Source: an uncultured Pelagibacteraceae bacterium
Lineage (GTDB): Bacteria > Pseudomonadota > Alphaproteobacteria > Pelagibacterales > Pelagibacteraceae
Length of the DNA stretch: 48,648 nucleotides
Direction of reading: 5' to 3'
NCBI GenBank assembly: GCA_902569185.1
Contig: CACFTH010000007.1
Location: forward strand, 1-48,648
The position numbers and the translations under genes were made by a program. Below the pieces are notes generated by a model. That model had not been told where the DNA came from and did not search any database. It saw nothing but the letters and a program-made list of their open reading frames with translations. This document shows, in pieces, positions 17,427-25,549 of this stretch. Each line of letters starts with the position of its first letter. The first letter of the stretch is position 1.

Positions 17427-17768
17427 ATGATTATAAAATATTTAAGCTTTCTGCTAGGTCTTATTTGGTCCTACTCCTTCATCAGGACACAGTCTATTTT
17501 CAGTAAAAAAACAGCGATTTTATTTAAAGTCTTTATTTCTAAAGTTTCTTGGATAACTTTTATATTAGCTTGTTATTTTGGATATAAAAATTTTAGTTTT
17601 AAAGCAACTTTAATTGGAATTGGTATATCTGTTATTACCGTTCATTTAATGTTTTATTTTTCTAAAAAATATTTAGAAAACAAGTTTGGTGCTGATAAGT
17701 TAGAAAAAACAAAAACTGTTTTAGAATACTCTCTTATTTTTTTTGTTATATATTTTATTGTTTTTTAG
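17427..17768 (+). CDS. Small membrane protein of unknown function
   Basis: 113 aa with four hydrophobic segments (about residues 1-15, 32-52, 58-78 and 97-113) separated by short Lys-rich loops. I recognise no family. It is divergent from ccdA with 23 bases between starts, and its last 14 bases overlap the end of convergent msrB. Coding status is supported by position, an AUG start and membrane-protein composition, but not by homology. Confidence 0.5.
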   Translation: MIIKYLSFLLGLIWSYSFIRTQSIFSKKTAILFKVFISKVSWITFILACYFGYKNFSFKATLIGIGISVITVHLMFYFSKKYLENKFGADKLEKTKTVLEYSLIFFVIYFIVF

Positions 17769-18132
17769 GCTTAAAAACTAAGCAAAGACCGTTATTGCAA
17801 AATCTTTTTCCTGTCGGTTCTGGACCGTCATCGAATATGTGTCCGTGGTGTCCTCCACATTTCTTACAGTGATATTCTGTTCTTTCATAACCAATGTGGG
17901 TATCTGTTTTAGTTTCAAATACATCTGGTAGAGAAGAGAAGAAAGACGGCCAACCAGATCCACTTTCATACTTCATAGTTGAACTAAAAAGTTTTACTCC
18001 ACAACCAGCGCAATAATAATCACCTTCTCTTTTTTCCTGATTTAAGTGACTAGATCCTGGAGGCTCTGTACCTTCTTCTTTTAGAATATAATTTTGTTCA
18101 GGAGTTAAATTACTGTTCCATTTATTGCTCAT
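17755..18132 (-). CDS. msrB: Peptide-methionine (R)-S-oxide reductase
   Basis: 125 aa. Zinc cysteines C41/C44 and C89/C92, the GSGWPSF segment at 58-64, GHHGHIF, and the catalytic C112 in RFCNNG are all present. An extra Cys at 117 follows the catalytic site (NGLCLVF). The protein repairs oxidised methionine in proteins. It lies among other thiol-redox genes and just upstream (divergently) of the metY control region. Confidence 0.93.
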   Translation of the reverse strand: MSNKWNSNLTPEQNYILKEEGTEPPGSSHLNQEKREGDYYCAGCGVKLFSSTMKYESGSGWPSFFSSLPDVFETKTDTHIGYERTEYHCKKCGGHHGHIFDDGPEPTGKRFCNNGLCLVFKPKKQ

Positions 18133-18182
18133 AACATTACTTTACATCATTTTTACTGTGTTAAAAATGAAGCAAATTGGTA

Positions 18183-18212
18183 TTGACTTTGTCATGTTAA
18201 ACCTAATATAAT
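18183..18212 (+). promoter_or_regulatory. Promoter of metY (sigma-70 type)
   Basis: TTGACT at 18183-18188 and a perfect TATAAT at 18207-18212 with an 18-base spacer. The expected start of transcription is near 18219, just before the SAM-II aptamer begins at 18222, which places the entire riboswitch pair in the leader. Confidence 0.8.
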
Positions 18213-18221
18213 TTCAACATT

Positions 18222-18270
18222 AGCGCTGATTTAAAACAAATTGCGAGCGCTTTAAAAATCCGCTAAAGCG
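18222..18270 (+). promoter_or_regulatory. SAM-II riboswitch aptamer
   Basis: The segment carries the SAM-II consensus order: AGCGCTGATTTAA, then an A-rich stretch with ATTGC, then AGCGCT, TTAAAAA, and CGCTAAAG. P1 is AGCGCT 18222-18227 with 18246-18251. The loop segment GCG (18243-18245) can pair with CGC (18261-18263) to make the pseudoknot. It is followed at once by an intrinsic terminator, so SAM binding should reduce transcription of metY. Confidence 0.9.
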
Positions 18271-18284
18271 TTAAATCTTTCGAG

Positions 18285-18313
18285 ACCACCGCTTTAGTCG
18301 GTGGTTTTTTTTT
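18285..18313 (+). terminator. Riboswitch-controlled intrinsic terminator upstream of metY
   Basis: Seven-bp stem ACCACCG/CGGTGGT (18285-18291 with 18299-18305), seven-base loop and nine T (18305-18313). Bases 18290-18297 (CGCTTTAG) are the perfect complement of 18263-18270 at the 3' end of the SAM-II aptamer. Without SAM that pairing would break the terminator (antitermination). Confidence 0.9.
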
Positions 18314-18335
18314 GGAATAGTTTCAAATTAGAACC

Positions 18336-18390
18336 GGGCATTTGAACTGTATTGTACGCCTGACATTTTGTCGAAGTACTAAAAAGGAGG
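18336..18390 (+). promoter_or_regulatory. SAM-V riboswitch overlapping the metY ribosome-binding site
   Basis: Matches the SAM-V aptamer described from Pelagibacter metY leaders: GGCATTTGAACTGTATTG, then TACGCC, a variable hairpin, and AAGTACTAAAAAGGAGG. Pairings visible are GGC 18337-18339 with GCC 18358-18360, GTAC 18354-18357 with GTAC 18376-18379, and the insert hairpin GACA/TGTC (18362-18372). The ribosome site GGAGG (18386-18390) directly follows the aptamer core, eight bases before the ATG at 18399, so SAM binding would block translation. Confidence 0.9.
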
Positions 18391-18398
18391 AAAATAAA

Positions 18399-19688
18399 AT
18401 GGCCTTTAAAAATCCAGAAACCATCGGTTTACATGGAGGCGAATATAGAAGCGACCCAACAACAACATCAGTTGCGGTGCCGATATATCAAACAACTTCT
18501 TACCAATTTAAAAATGCAGATACTGCTGCAAATTTATTTGGGCTGAAAGAATTTGGTAATATTTATACAAGAATTATGAATCCTACTTGCGACGTTCTTG
18601 AAAAAAGAGTTGCTGCATTAGAGGGAGGTCTAGCTGCTGTAGCAGTTGGGTCTGGTCAAGCAGCATCTGCTTTTTGTGTGCAGAATGTTTGTCAGGCAGG
18701 AGATAATATAGTCTCATCAACCGATCTATATGGTGGAACAGTAAACTTATTTAAAAATACTTTAAGTATGCAAGGTATTGAAGTGAGATTTGCTGATCCA
18801 AAAGATCCTAAAAACTTTGAAAAGTTAACGGATGAAAAAACTAGAGCGTATTATGGAGAGTCTTGTCCTAATCCTTATTTGCGAGTCTTCCCAATTAAAG
18901 AAGTAGCAGACATTGGAAAAAAACATGGTATCCCATTAATTATTGATAACACAGCTGCTCCTGTGATTTGTAAACCACTTGAGCATGGTGCTGCGGTAGT
19001 GATGCACTCTTTAACAAAATATATCGGAGGTCATGGAACTTCGATTGGAGGTATTATTGTTGATGGAGGAAATTTCGATTGGGTTAAAGATCCAAAAAGA
19101 CAACCTTTGTTCAATGAACCTGATCCAAGTTACAACGGTGCGGTTTGGGGAAGAGATGTTCCAAAACTTACTGGAGCGAATGTAGCTTTTGCGATTAGAT
19201 CAAGGGTAGTTTTGCTTAGAGACTTAGGTGCTCCTTTAGCTCCATTCAACGCTTGGCAAATAATTCAAGGCTTGGAAACTGTTGCCTTAAGAATGAAACA
19301 ACATTGTGCAAACGCAGAAAAAGTTGTGAAATTTTTAGAGTCTCAGAAAAAAGTTAAGAATGTAATCTATCCTACTAATCATCAAGGTGAGATTAGGGAT
19401 AGAGCTAAAAGATACATGAAGGGTGGTTATGGCTCTTTAGTTGGAATGGATTTAGGCTCAAAAGAAGCTGGAGCTAAATTTATAGACAACTTAAAAATGC
19501 TTTACCATGTTGCTAATATTGGTGACGCAAGAAGCTTAGCAATACATCCTGCTTCTACTACGCACAGTCAGTTAAATGATAAACAGTTAGCTGATGCTGG
19601 TGTAACGCCAGGTTATGTGAGACTTTCTATCGGTATAGAACATCACGACGATATTATTGCTGATATTGAACAAGCATTAGCAGCTTAA
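18399..19688 (+). CDS. metY: O-acetylhomoserine sulfhydrylase (MetY), PLP-dependent
   Basis: 429 aa, Cys/Met-metabolism PLP enzyme family, with FGLKEFGNIYTRIMNPT at the start of the fold and the PLP lysine K207 in HSLTKYIGGHG. It makes homocysteine from O-acetylhomoserine and sulfide. The open frame could be read from a TTG at 18342, but that lies inside the SAM-V aptamer; the ATG at 18399 has a full GGAGG site. It is regulated by the tandem SAM-II and SAM-V switches upstream. A 14-bp hairpin follows the stop. Confidence 0.93.
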   Translation: MAFKNPETIGLHGGEYRSDPTTTSVAVPIYQTTSYQFKNADTAANLFGLKEFGNIYTRIMNPTCDVLEKRVAALEGGLAAVAVGSGQAASAFCVQNVCQAGDNIVSSTDLYGGTVNLFKNTLSMQGIEVRFADPKDPKNFEKLTDEKTRAYYGESCPNPYLRVFPIKEVADIGKKHGIPLIIDNTAAPVICKPLEHGAAVVMHSLTKYIGGHGTSIGGIIVDGGNFDWVKDPKRQPLFNEPDPSYNGAVWGRDVPKLTGANVAFAIRSRVVLLRDLGAPLAPFNAWQIIQGLETVALRMKQHCANAEKVVKFLESQKKVKNVIYPTNHQGEIRDRAKRYMKGGYGSLVGMDLGSKEAGAKFIDNLKMLYHVANIGDARSLAIHPASTTHSQLNDKQLADAGVTPGYVRLSIGIEHHDDIIADIEQALAA

Positions 19689-19700
19689 ATAAATTCTTTT

Positions 19701-19731
19701 TGATACGTCAAGTAACCTACTTGACGTATCA
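19701..19731 (+). other. Perfect 14-bp hairpin downstream of metY, without a U-tract
   Basis: 19701-19714 is the exact reverse complement of 19718-19731 with a three-base loop (ACC). No T-run follows on either strand. It may define the metY transcript 3' end or mark a protein-binding palindrome. Confidence 0.6.
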
Positions 19732-19754
19732 ATCTAATAAACTACAAATTTCTA

Positions 19755-20219
19755 ATGAAAAGAGTTTTAAAACTTTTTGTAGTAATATTCATTTTAAATC
19801 AATGTTTTGCCTACGCAGATTTTATCAAACCTGATGCTAAAATTAAGCCAGAGGAAGTAATTAAAATTCAGCTTAAGAGTTTAATGAAGAACGATGCTCC
19901 ATCAAAAGATAATGGAATTAAACAAACATGGGAATTTGCTCACCCAAACAACCAACGTTTTACTGGTCCATTGGATAATTTTACAAAAATGATAAAGGGT
20001 GACTCTTATAAAATGTTAATTGGTCATATTGGCCATGAAATTTTAGAAATTGATAATGATAATAAAAGGGCTCTCTATGAGGTAATTATCTTGGGACCAG
20101 ATAAAAAATACTTTAAATTTAGATGGCAGGTTGAAAAATTTTTAGAAGACGGTCCGTTAAAAAATTGTTGGCTAACTACGGTGGTTTCTCAGCCAATTCC
20201 AATGGGGTCTTCAACCTAA
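19755..20219 (+). CDS. Secreted DUF4864-like protein
   Basis: 154 aa. The signal peptide is residues 1-21 (ending CFAYA). The rest follows the DUF4864 pattern: KPEEVIKIQLKSLMKND near the start, WEFAHPNNQRFTGPLDNFTKMI in the middle, and FRWQVEK near the end, a small NTF2-like fold. The function is unknown. It lies 42 bases before soxB and 66 after metY, so it may be read with either or alone. Confidence 0.65.
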   Translation: MKRVLKLFVVIFILNQCFAYADFIKPDAKIKPEEVIKIQLKSLMKNDAPSKDNGIKQTWEFAHPNNQRFTGPLDNFTKMIKGDSYKMLIGHIGHEILEIDNDNKRALYEVIILGPDKKYFKFRWQVEKFLEDGPLKNCWLTTVVSQPIPMGSST

Positions 20220-20260
20220 ATTAACTAGATGAAATCAATATTTTTTGATAATTTTAAATT

Positions 20261-21511
20261 GTGAAAAAAAAATACTCCATATTTAGCTTAGTAAAAAATT
20301 CACTTTCTGATAATCAAAATTGGAAAAAGATGTGGCGTAATCCAGATCCTAGAAAATTTTATGATGTAATCATTGTTGGTGGTGGAGGACACGGTCTTGG
20401 TACAGCTTATTATCTTGCAAAAGAACATGGTTTAAAAAATATTGCAGTTATTGAGAAAGGTTGGCTTGGCGGAGGTAACACAGGTCGTAATACAACAATT
20501 ATAAGATCAAATTATCTTTGGGACGAAAGTGCACATTTATACGAACATTCATTAAAACTTTGGGAAAATTTATCTTCAGAATTAAATTACAACATTATGT
20601 TCAGCCAGAGAGGTGTTTTAAATCTTGCACACAATGAGCACGACGTTAAAGAAATTAGAAGAAGAGTAAGTGCAAATAAATTAAACGGTATCGATTCTGA
20701 ATGGGTTGATCCTCATCAAATAAAAAAATTAGTACCAATAATGAATACTGAAAATTGTAGGTACCCTGTCTTGGGGGCTTCTTATCAACCACGAGCTGGC
20801 GTAGCACGTCACGATGCAGTTGCGTGGGGTTACGCAATGAGAGCGGATGAATTGGGAGTGGACATAATACAAAATTGTGAAGTTAAAAAAATAAGGACAG
20901 CTAAAGGAAAAGTACAGGGTGTTGAAACATCTAAAGGTTTTATTAGATCAAACAGAGTTGGTGTGGTTGCTTCTGGTCACACAAGTGTCTTAGCAGCAAC
21001 TGCCGGAATTAAATTACCACTTCAAAGTAAAGCTCTGCAAGCATTAGTGTCTGAACCAATTAAACCTGTGATCAATACAGTTGTTATGTCGAACGCTGTA
21101 CACGCTTATGTAAGTCAATCTGATAAGGGTGAACTTGTTATTGGTGCAGGAACTGACGGATATAATTCTTATACACAAAGAGGTGGTTATAATATTATTG
21201 AAGATACTATCAGAGCAATAGTTGAGCTCTATCCGATCTTTGGAAAAATGAAAATGCTCAGACAATGGGGTGGTATTGTTGATATAACTCCAGATGCAAG
21301 TCCAATACTTAGTAAATGTGAAGTAGAAGGATTATATTTTAATTGTGGGTGGGGCACAGGCGGTTTTAAAGCAACACCAGGAAGTGCAAATGTTTTTGCA
21401 CATACAATAGCAAAAAATAAACCTCATAAGATTAACGCGCCATTTAGTGTAGACAGATTTGTAAGTGGTCGATTGGTTGATGAGCACGGAGCTGCAGCTG
21501 TAGCACATTAA
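20261..21511 (+). CDS. soxB: Sarcosine oxidase beta subunit
   Basis: 416 aa, FAD/FMN-binding subunit of heterotetrameric sarcosine oxidase. The N-terminus ([12 protein letters not shown]) and the dinucleotide fold [20 protein letters not shown] are typical. The [10 protein letters not shown] motif at 182-191 carries H184, matching the His that binds FMN covalently in this family. It starts with GTG; no good ribosome site is visible before it. It is the first gene of soxB-soxD-SHOCT-soxA-soxG and abuts soxD with no gap. The complex oxidatively demethylates sarcosine to glycine, passing the C1 unit to tetrahydrofolate. Confidence 0.93.
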   Translation: MKKKYSIFSLVKNSLSDNQNWKKMWRNPDPRKFYDVIIVGGGGHGLGTAYYLAKEHGLKNIAVIEKGWLGGGNTGRNTTIIRSNYLWDESAHLYEHSLKLWENLSSELNYNIMFSQRGVLNLAHNEHDVKEIRRRVSANKLNGIDSEWVDPHQIKKLVPIMNTENCRYPVLGASYQPRAGVARHDAVAWGYAMRADELGVDIIQNCEVKKIRTAKGKVQGVETSKGFIRSNRVGVVASGHTSVLAATAGIKLPLQSKALQALVSEPIKPVINTVVMSNAVHAYVSQSDKGELVIGAGTDGYNSYTQRGGYNIIEDTIRAIVELYPIFGKMKMLRQWGGIVDITPDASPILSKCEVEGLYFNCGWGTGGFKATPGSANVFAHTIAKNKPHKINAPFSVDRFVSGRLVDEHGAAAVAH

Positions 21512-21865
21512 ATGTTTACTATAAGATGTCCTTATTGCGGAGAAAGAGATCAATCTGAATTCTCTAATGGTGGTGAAGCTCACGTAACAAGACCTAAAGA
21601 TCCTGAACAAATAAGTGATAGAGAATGGTCTGAATATGTTTTTATTCGAGCAAATCCAAAAGGAATTTATTACGAACGTTGGGTTCACACCCACGGATGC
21701 AAAAAATGGTTTAATGCAGTTAGAAACACTTCAACGGATGAAATATTAAAAGTTTATAAAATAGGAGAGACCCCTCCTCCGTTAAAAGAATTTAAAAATA
21801 CAATTAAAACACCATCTGGAGAACCAGATGTTGGTTCAGGTAACTTTTCGGTAAAAAAACCATGA
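21512..21865 (+). CDS. soxD: Sarcosine oxidase delta subunit
   Basis: 117 aa. Zinc ligands match those known for the family: C6 and C9 (CPYCG), H59 and C63 (HTHGCKKWF). The core ends near residue 98; the remaining residues are a longer than usual hydrophilic tail. Its ATG directly follows the soxB stop. The next small gene overlaps its stop by four bases. Confidence 0.92.
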   Translation: MFTIRCPYCGERDQSEFSNGGEAHVTRPKDPEQISDREWSEYVFIRANPKGIYYERWVHTHGCKKWFNAVRNTSTDEILKVYKIGETPPPLKEFKNTIKTPSGEPDVGSGNFSVKKP

Positions 21866-22071
21866 AAAAAATTATAACTCTTTTTTTAATCACATTTTTT
21901 TTCTCTTTATTTTCTGAAAATATAAACGCAGAAAAATCTAATAAAATAGAAACTAATAAAGTCATAAGTGATGAGGTTTCTAATCAATTAAAAAAGCTTT
22001 TAGACCTTTATAAAGATGGCGTAATCACTGGATATGAATATGAAAGGGAAAAAAAGAAATTGCTTAAGTAG
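21862..22071 (+). CDS. Small secreted SHOCT-like protein inside the sox operon
   Basis: 69 aa. Residues 1-23 look like a signal peptide or membrane anchor (KKIITLFLITFFFSLFS). The last 27 residues (LKKLLDLYKDGVITGYEYE onward) fit the SHOCT pattern: Leu-rich helix, Lys-Asp-Gly-Val-Ile-Thr turn, Glu-Tyr-Glu, Lys-Lys-Leu-Leu. It is joined to soxD by an ATGA overlap and lies five bases before soxA, so it is surely co-translated with the oxidase. It is not a known sarcosine oxidase subunit. Its role is unknown; it could be an assembly or membrane-proximal oligomerisation factor. Confidence 0.65.
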   Translation: MKKIITLFLITFFFSLFSENINAEKSNKIETNKVISDEVSNQLKKLLDLYKDGVITGYEYEREKKKLLK

Positions 22072-22076
22072 AAAAT

Positions 22077-25031
22077 ATGACTGAGAGTAAAATATATTTT
22101 AAATTTGATGGAAAAAAATATGCTGGTAATGAGGGAGATACTATTGCCGCTGCTTTATTGAGAAATAACGTTAGATTAATTGGACGAAGTTTTAAATATC
22201 ATAGACCAAGAGGTATTTATACATGCGGAATTGAAGAGCCTAACGCATTAGTTCAAATTATAAATGAGCATAATGAACCTAACGTTAGAGCAACTGTAAA
22301 AAAAATCTACGAGGGAATGATTGTTAAAAGCCAAAACCGTTGGCCTTCATTAAAAACTGATTTAGGCTCAATAAATAATATTTTATCACCAATATTTTCT
22401 GCAGGTTTTTATTACAAAACTTTTATGGGACCTAAAGGATTTTGGAAAAATGTATATGAGCCTTTAATTAGAAGAACAGCTGGTTTAGGAAAACCCCCAA
22501 AAGAATTTAAATCAAAAAGTATACATCAACATCATAACGTCGACGTTATTATTGTTGGTGGAGGTCTAAGTGGTCTTCTGGCAGCCAGAAAATTTGCAGG
22601 TACAAATTACGATGTTTTGTTAGTTGAAAGAGAAGATGCTTTTGGCGGTATTTTAAAAAATGCTAATAAAATAAAATCTATCAATGACCAACCAACAGAT
22701 GAATGGTTAGAAAAAACTGAAAGATTAATTAGGAATTCAAATAATATCAAAATATTAAAAAATACTTTGGTCACCACATATAATTTTAGTGATCATCTCA
22801 TTGCACTAGAGGATAAAAATGTTGGAAAGCCTCAAGATAACGAAAAACCAGAGTTAGTTTTACACAAAATTAGAACTAAACATACGATTTTAGCTAACGG
22901 ACATATTGAAAGATTTATTACTTTTAGAAATAACGATTTACCTGGAGTGATGCTTGCAGCATCTTTTGAAAAATATTTAAATAGATACAGTGTTGTTCCT
23001 GATGAAAGCCCTGTTATTTTTACAAATAATTCATCAACCTTTAGTCTTTTAAAATCTCTTACAGATCTAGGCCACAGGCCAAAAGCTTATGTGGATATAA
23101 GAGATCAAAAAAATATTGAAAAAGAAACATTAGAACTACTAGAGAAATTTAGTATTCCTTTTTACCCCAAATCTGAGGTTGAGGGTTGCGAAGGACAAAA
23201 AGAAGTTAAAAAAGTTTCTATAAGAACTAAAAAAAATAAAATTAGCAAAATCAAAACATCCATGCTCTGTGTGTCAGGTGGTTTTAATCCAGATATTCAT
23301 TTGTTTACTCAATCTAAAGGTCTTTTAAAATGGGACAAGGACCATTTAACTTTTAAACCAGATAGAATTTTCCAAAAAACAATTACTCTTGGATCTGTAA
23401 GCGGTAACTTTAGCTACGAAAAACTTTTAGTCGAAGTTGAAAAAAAATTAAGTGAATTTGAAGGTCTAAATGAACTCGAAGTAAAGTTTGAACTTAACGG
23501 GTCTGAAAAATTTCAAATTAAAGAGCTTTGGGAAACTAAACACGAAAAAAAATCTATATGGTCTAAATCATTTATAGATCTTCAAAACGATGTAACTACG
23601 AAAGACTTAAGACAAGCAGTCAATGAAGGCTTTAATAGAATTGAACACTTAAAAAGATTTACAACAAATAGTATGGGAACTGATCAAGGAAAAATTAGTA
23701 GTATAAATGCACTTGGAATTGTCTCAAAAATATTAAAAAAAGATATTTCTGAGGTTGGAACAACAACTTATAGACCTCCTTACAGTCCTGTTAATTTTTC
23801 TGCTATAGCTGGAAGAAGTACATATGAATTTTATGATCCTGAGAGAAAAACACCTTTACATTCTTGGCATGTAAAACAGAACGCTGTTTTTGAAAATGTT
23901 GGACAATGGAAAAGACCTTGGTACTTCAAAAAATCTGAAGATGAAACTATGCATCAAGCTGTTCAAAGAGAGGCTGAACAAGTAAGAAAGACTGCTGGAA
24001 TCTTAGATGGATCTACACTTGGTAAAATTGAAATTAAAGGTAAGGATGCTCTAACTTTTGTAAATCTAATGTACACAAATAGTTTTACAAAAATGAAACC
24101 TAAGACGGGAAGATACGCTCTTATGTTAGGAGAAGATGGAATGGTAAAAGATGATGGAATTGTTTGTAAAATAAATGATCAACATTTTATAGTCACAACA
24201 ACAACAGGTAATGCTGCAAGTGTTTTAGCTCACATGGAAGAATACTCACAAACTGAGTGGCCAAATTTAAATGTTTACATGAACTCAATTACAGAACAAT
24301 TTGCTACGTTTAATCTTAGCGGACCAAAATCAAGAGTAATAATGAGTAGAGTTTTTAATGATATTGATTTTTCAAATGACCAGTTTCCATTTATGAGCTT
24401 TAATAATTTTAAATATTTAGATACAGAAATAAGAATTTTGAGAGCAAGTTTTACAGGAGAATTAGGATATGAAATCTACGTTCCACCTAGTCATGCTTTA
24501 AAACTTTGGCAGAGATTTTTCATATCTAGCAGAGATTTTGATCTAGTCCCTTATGGAACAGAGACTATGCATCTTTTAAGAGCTGAAAAAGGTTACATCA
24601 TCGTTGGTCAGGATACAGATGGGACTGTAACTCCACTAGATCTAAATTTGAATTGGATGATTGGTAAAAAGAAAAAGGACTTTATCGGTAAAAGATCTTT
24701 AACCAGAACTGATATTGTTAGAGAAAATAGAAAACAACTTGTTGGACTTGTTCCTGTTGATAAAACTTTAGGAATTGAAGAAGGTCAGCATGTTATCGAA
24801 CATAAAGATTTATCCTTACCAATTAAGGATCCTGTAGATATGCTTGGCCATGTAACATCGAGTTATTTTAGTCCTAATTTAAATCATTCAGTAGCTATGG
24901 CTCTCATAAGAGGTGGTAAAAGAAAAATTGGTAGCCGTCTTTTTGTTTCAACAGAAAATTTAAATACTATTGCTGTTGAAGTAGTCGAACCTAATTTTAT
25001 TGATCCAAAAAACGAAAGGATGATGTTATGA
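22077..25031 (+). CDS. soxA: Sarcosine oxidase alpha subunit
   Basis: 984 aa, full length for the family. Domain order: an N-terminal ferredoxin-like segment (FKYHRPRGIYTCGIEEPNAL near residues 40-60), a pyridine-nucleotide/FAD Rossmann domain starting [17 protein letters not shown] near 154, a middle domain, and a C-terminal folate-binding GcvT-like half (from about residue 600; GELGYEIYVP near 800). It pairs with SoxB, and the folate domain accepts the methyl-derived formaldehyde. It overlaps soxG by 4 nt (ATGA). Confidence 0.94.
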   Translation: MTESKIYFKFDGKKYAGNEGDTIAAALLRNNVRLIGRSFKYHRPRGIYTCGIEEPNALVQIINEHNEPNVRATVKKIYEGMIVKSQNRWPSLKTDLGSINNILSPIFSAGFYYKTFMGPKGFWKNVYEPLIRRTAGLGKPPKEFKSKSIHQHHNVDVIIVGGGLSGLLAARKFAGTNYDVLLVEREDAFGGILKNANKIKSINDQPTDEWLEKTERLIRNSNNIKILKNTLVTTYNFSDHLIALEDKNVGKPQDNEKPELVLHKIRTKHTILANGHIERFITFRNNDLPGVMLAASFEKYLNRYSVVPDESPVIFTNNSSTFSLLKSLTDLGHRPKAYVDIRDQKNIEKETLELLEKFSIPFYPKSEVEGCEGQKEVKKVSIRTKKNKISKIKTSMLCVSGGFNPDIHLFTQSKGLLKWDKDHLTFKPDRIFQKTITLGSVSGNFSYEKLLVEVEKKLSEFEGLNELEVKFELNGSEKFQIKELWETKHEKKSIWSKSFIDLQNDVTTKDLRQAVNEGFNRIEHLKRFTTNSMGTDQGKISSINALGIVSKILKKDISEVGTTTYRPPYSPVNFSAIAGRSTYEFYDPERKTPLHSWHVKQNAVFENVGQWKRPWYFKKSEDETMHQAVQREAEQVRKTAGILDGSTLGKIEIKGKDALTFVNLMYTNSFTKMKPKTGRYALMLGEDGMVKDDGIVCKINDQHFIVTTTTGNAASVLAHMEEYSQTEWPNLNVYMNSITEQFATFNLSGPKSRVIMSRVFNDIDFSNDQFPFMSFNNFKYLDTEIRILRASFTGELGYEIYVPPSHALKLWQRFFISSRDFDLVPYGTETMHLLRAEKGYIIVGQDTDGTVTPLDLNLNWMIGKKKKDFIGKRSLTRTDIVRENRKQLVGLVPVDKTLGIEEGQHVIEHKDLSLPIKDPVDMLGHVTSSYFSPNLNHSVAMALIRGGKRKIGSRLFVSTENLNTIAVEVVEPNFIDPKNERMML

Positions 25032-25549
25032 CAACATTAACCTACAAAGATGGTATTGAAATAAACCAAGTTACACGTCAGCAAATTACTTTAAGAGGTA
25101 AAGGCGATGGAGCATTTGCATTTGCTGTAAACAAAGAAGTCTCACTTCTTCCACCTTCAGACAACTTAAGAATGGTTGATAATGATCGTTTTATCTTTGC
25201 TAAGCAATCTTTTGACCAATGGGTATTAATTTCAAAAAATAAAAAAGATGATCAAGAAATCTTAAGAATGGTATCGGAGATTAATAAAAATGAGGCAATG
25301 CTAGCTTCTAATTATTCAGAAGGTCAGTCATATTTTGAGATTAGTGGTGAAGATAAAGATCACTATTTAAATAAATTAACTCACTTTGATTTTAGAGACA
25401 AAAAGTTTCCAGCGTCAACAATGGTCCAAACTTTAGTAGCCAGAATTGATTGCTGTATATATAAACTTGAGGATAAATATTTAATAACGTGTGGTAAATC
25501 TTATGAAGATTATTTAAGAGACCGCTTGTTAGACGCAGTTAATTTATAA
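25028..25549 (+). CDS. soxG: Sarcosine oxidase gamma subunit
   Basis: 173 aa, GcvT/YgfZ-like small subunit with the family pattern near the end (FPASTMVQTLVARIDCCIYKL, then YLITCGKSYEDYLRDRLLDA). It overlaps soxA by 4 nt at its start and the DUF2237 gene by one base at its end (TAATGA). Confidence 0.88.
   Translation: MTTLTYKDGIEINQVTRQQITLRGKGDGAFAFAVNKEVSLLPPSDNLRMVDNDRFIFAKQSFDQWVLISKNKKDDQEILRMVSEINKNEAMLASNYSEGQSYFEISGEDKDHYLNKLTHFDFRDKKFPASTMVQTLVARIDCCIYKLEDKYLITCGKSYEDYLRDRLLDAVNL

Noticed and set aside
18342-18398. TTG-initiated N-terminal extension of MetY
   Set aside because: The extra 19 codons lie inside the SAM-V aptamer and the ribosome site; the ATG at 18399 has GGAGG at the right distance and fits the family N-terminus.
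20220-20260. Glycine or other riboswitch upstream of soxB
   Set aside because: Only 41 bases are available and no aptamer-like pairing was seen.
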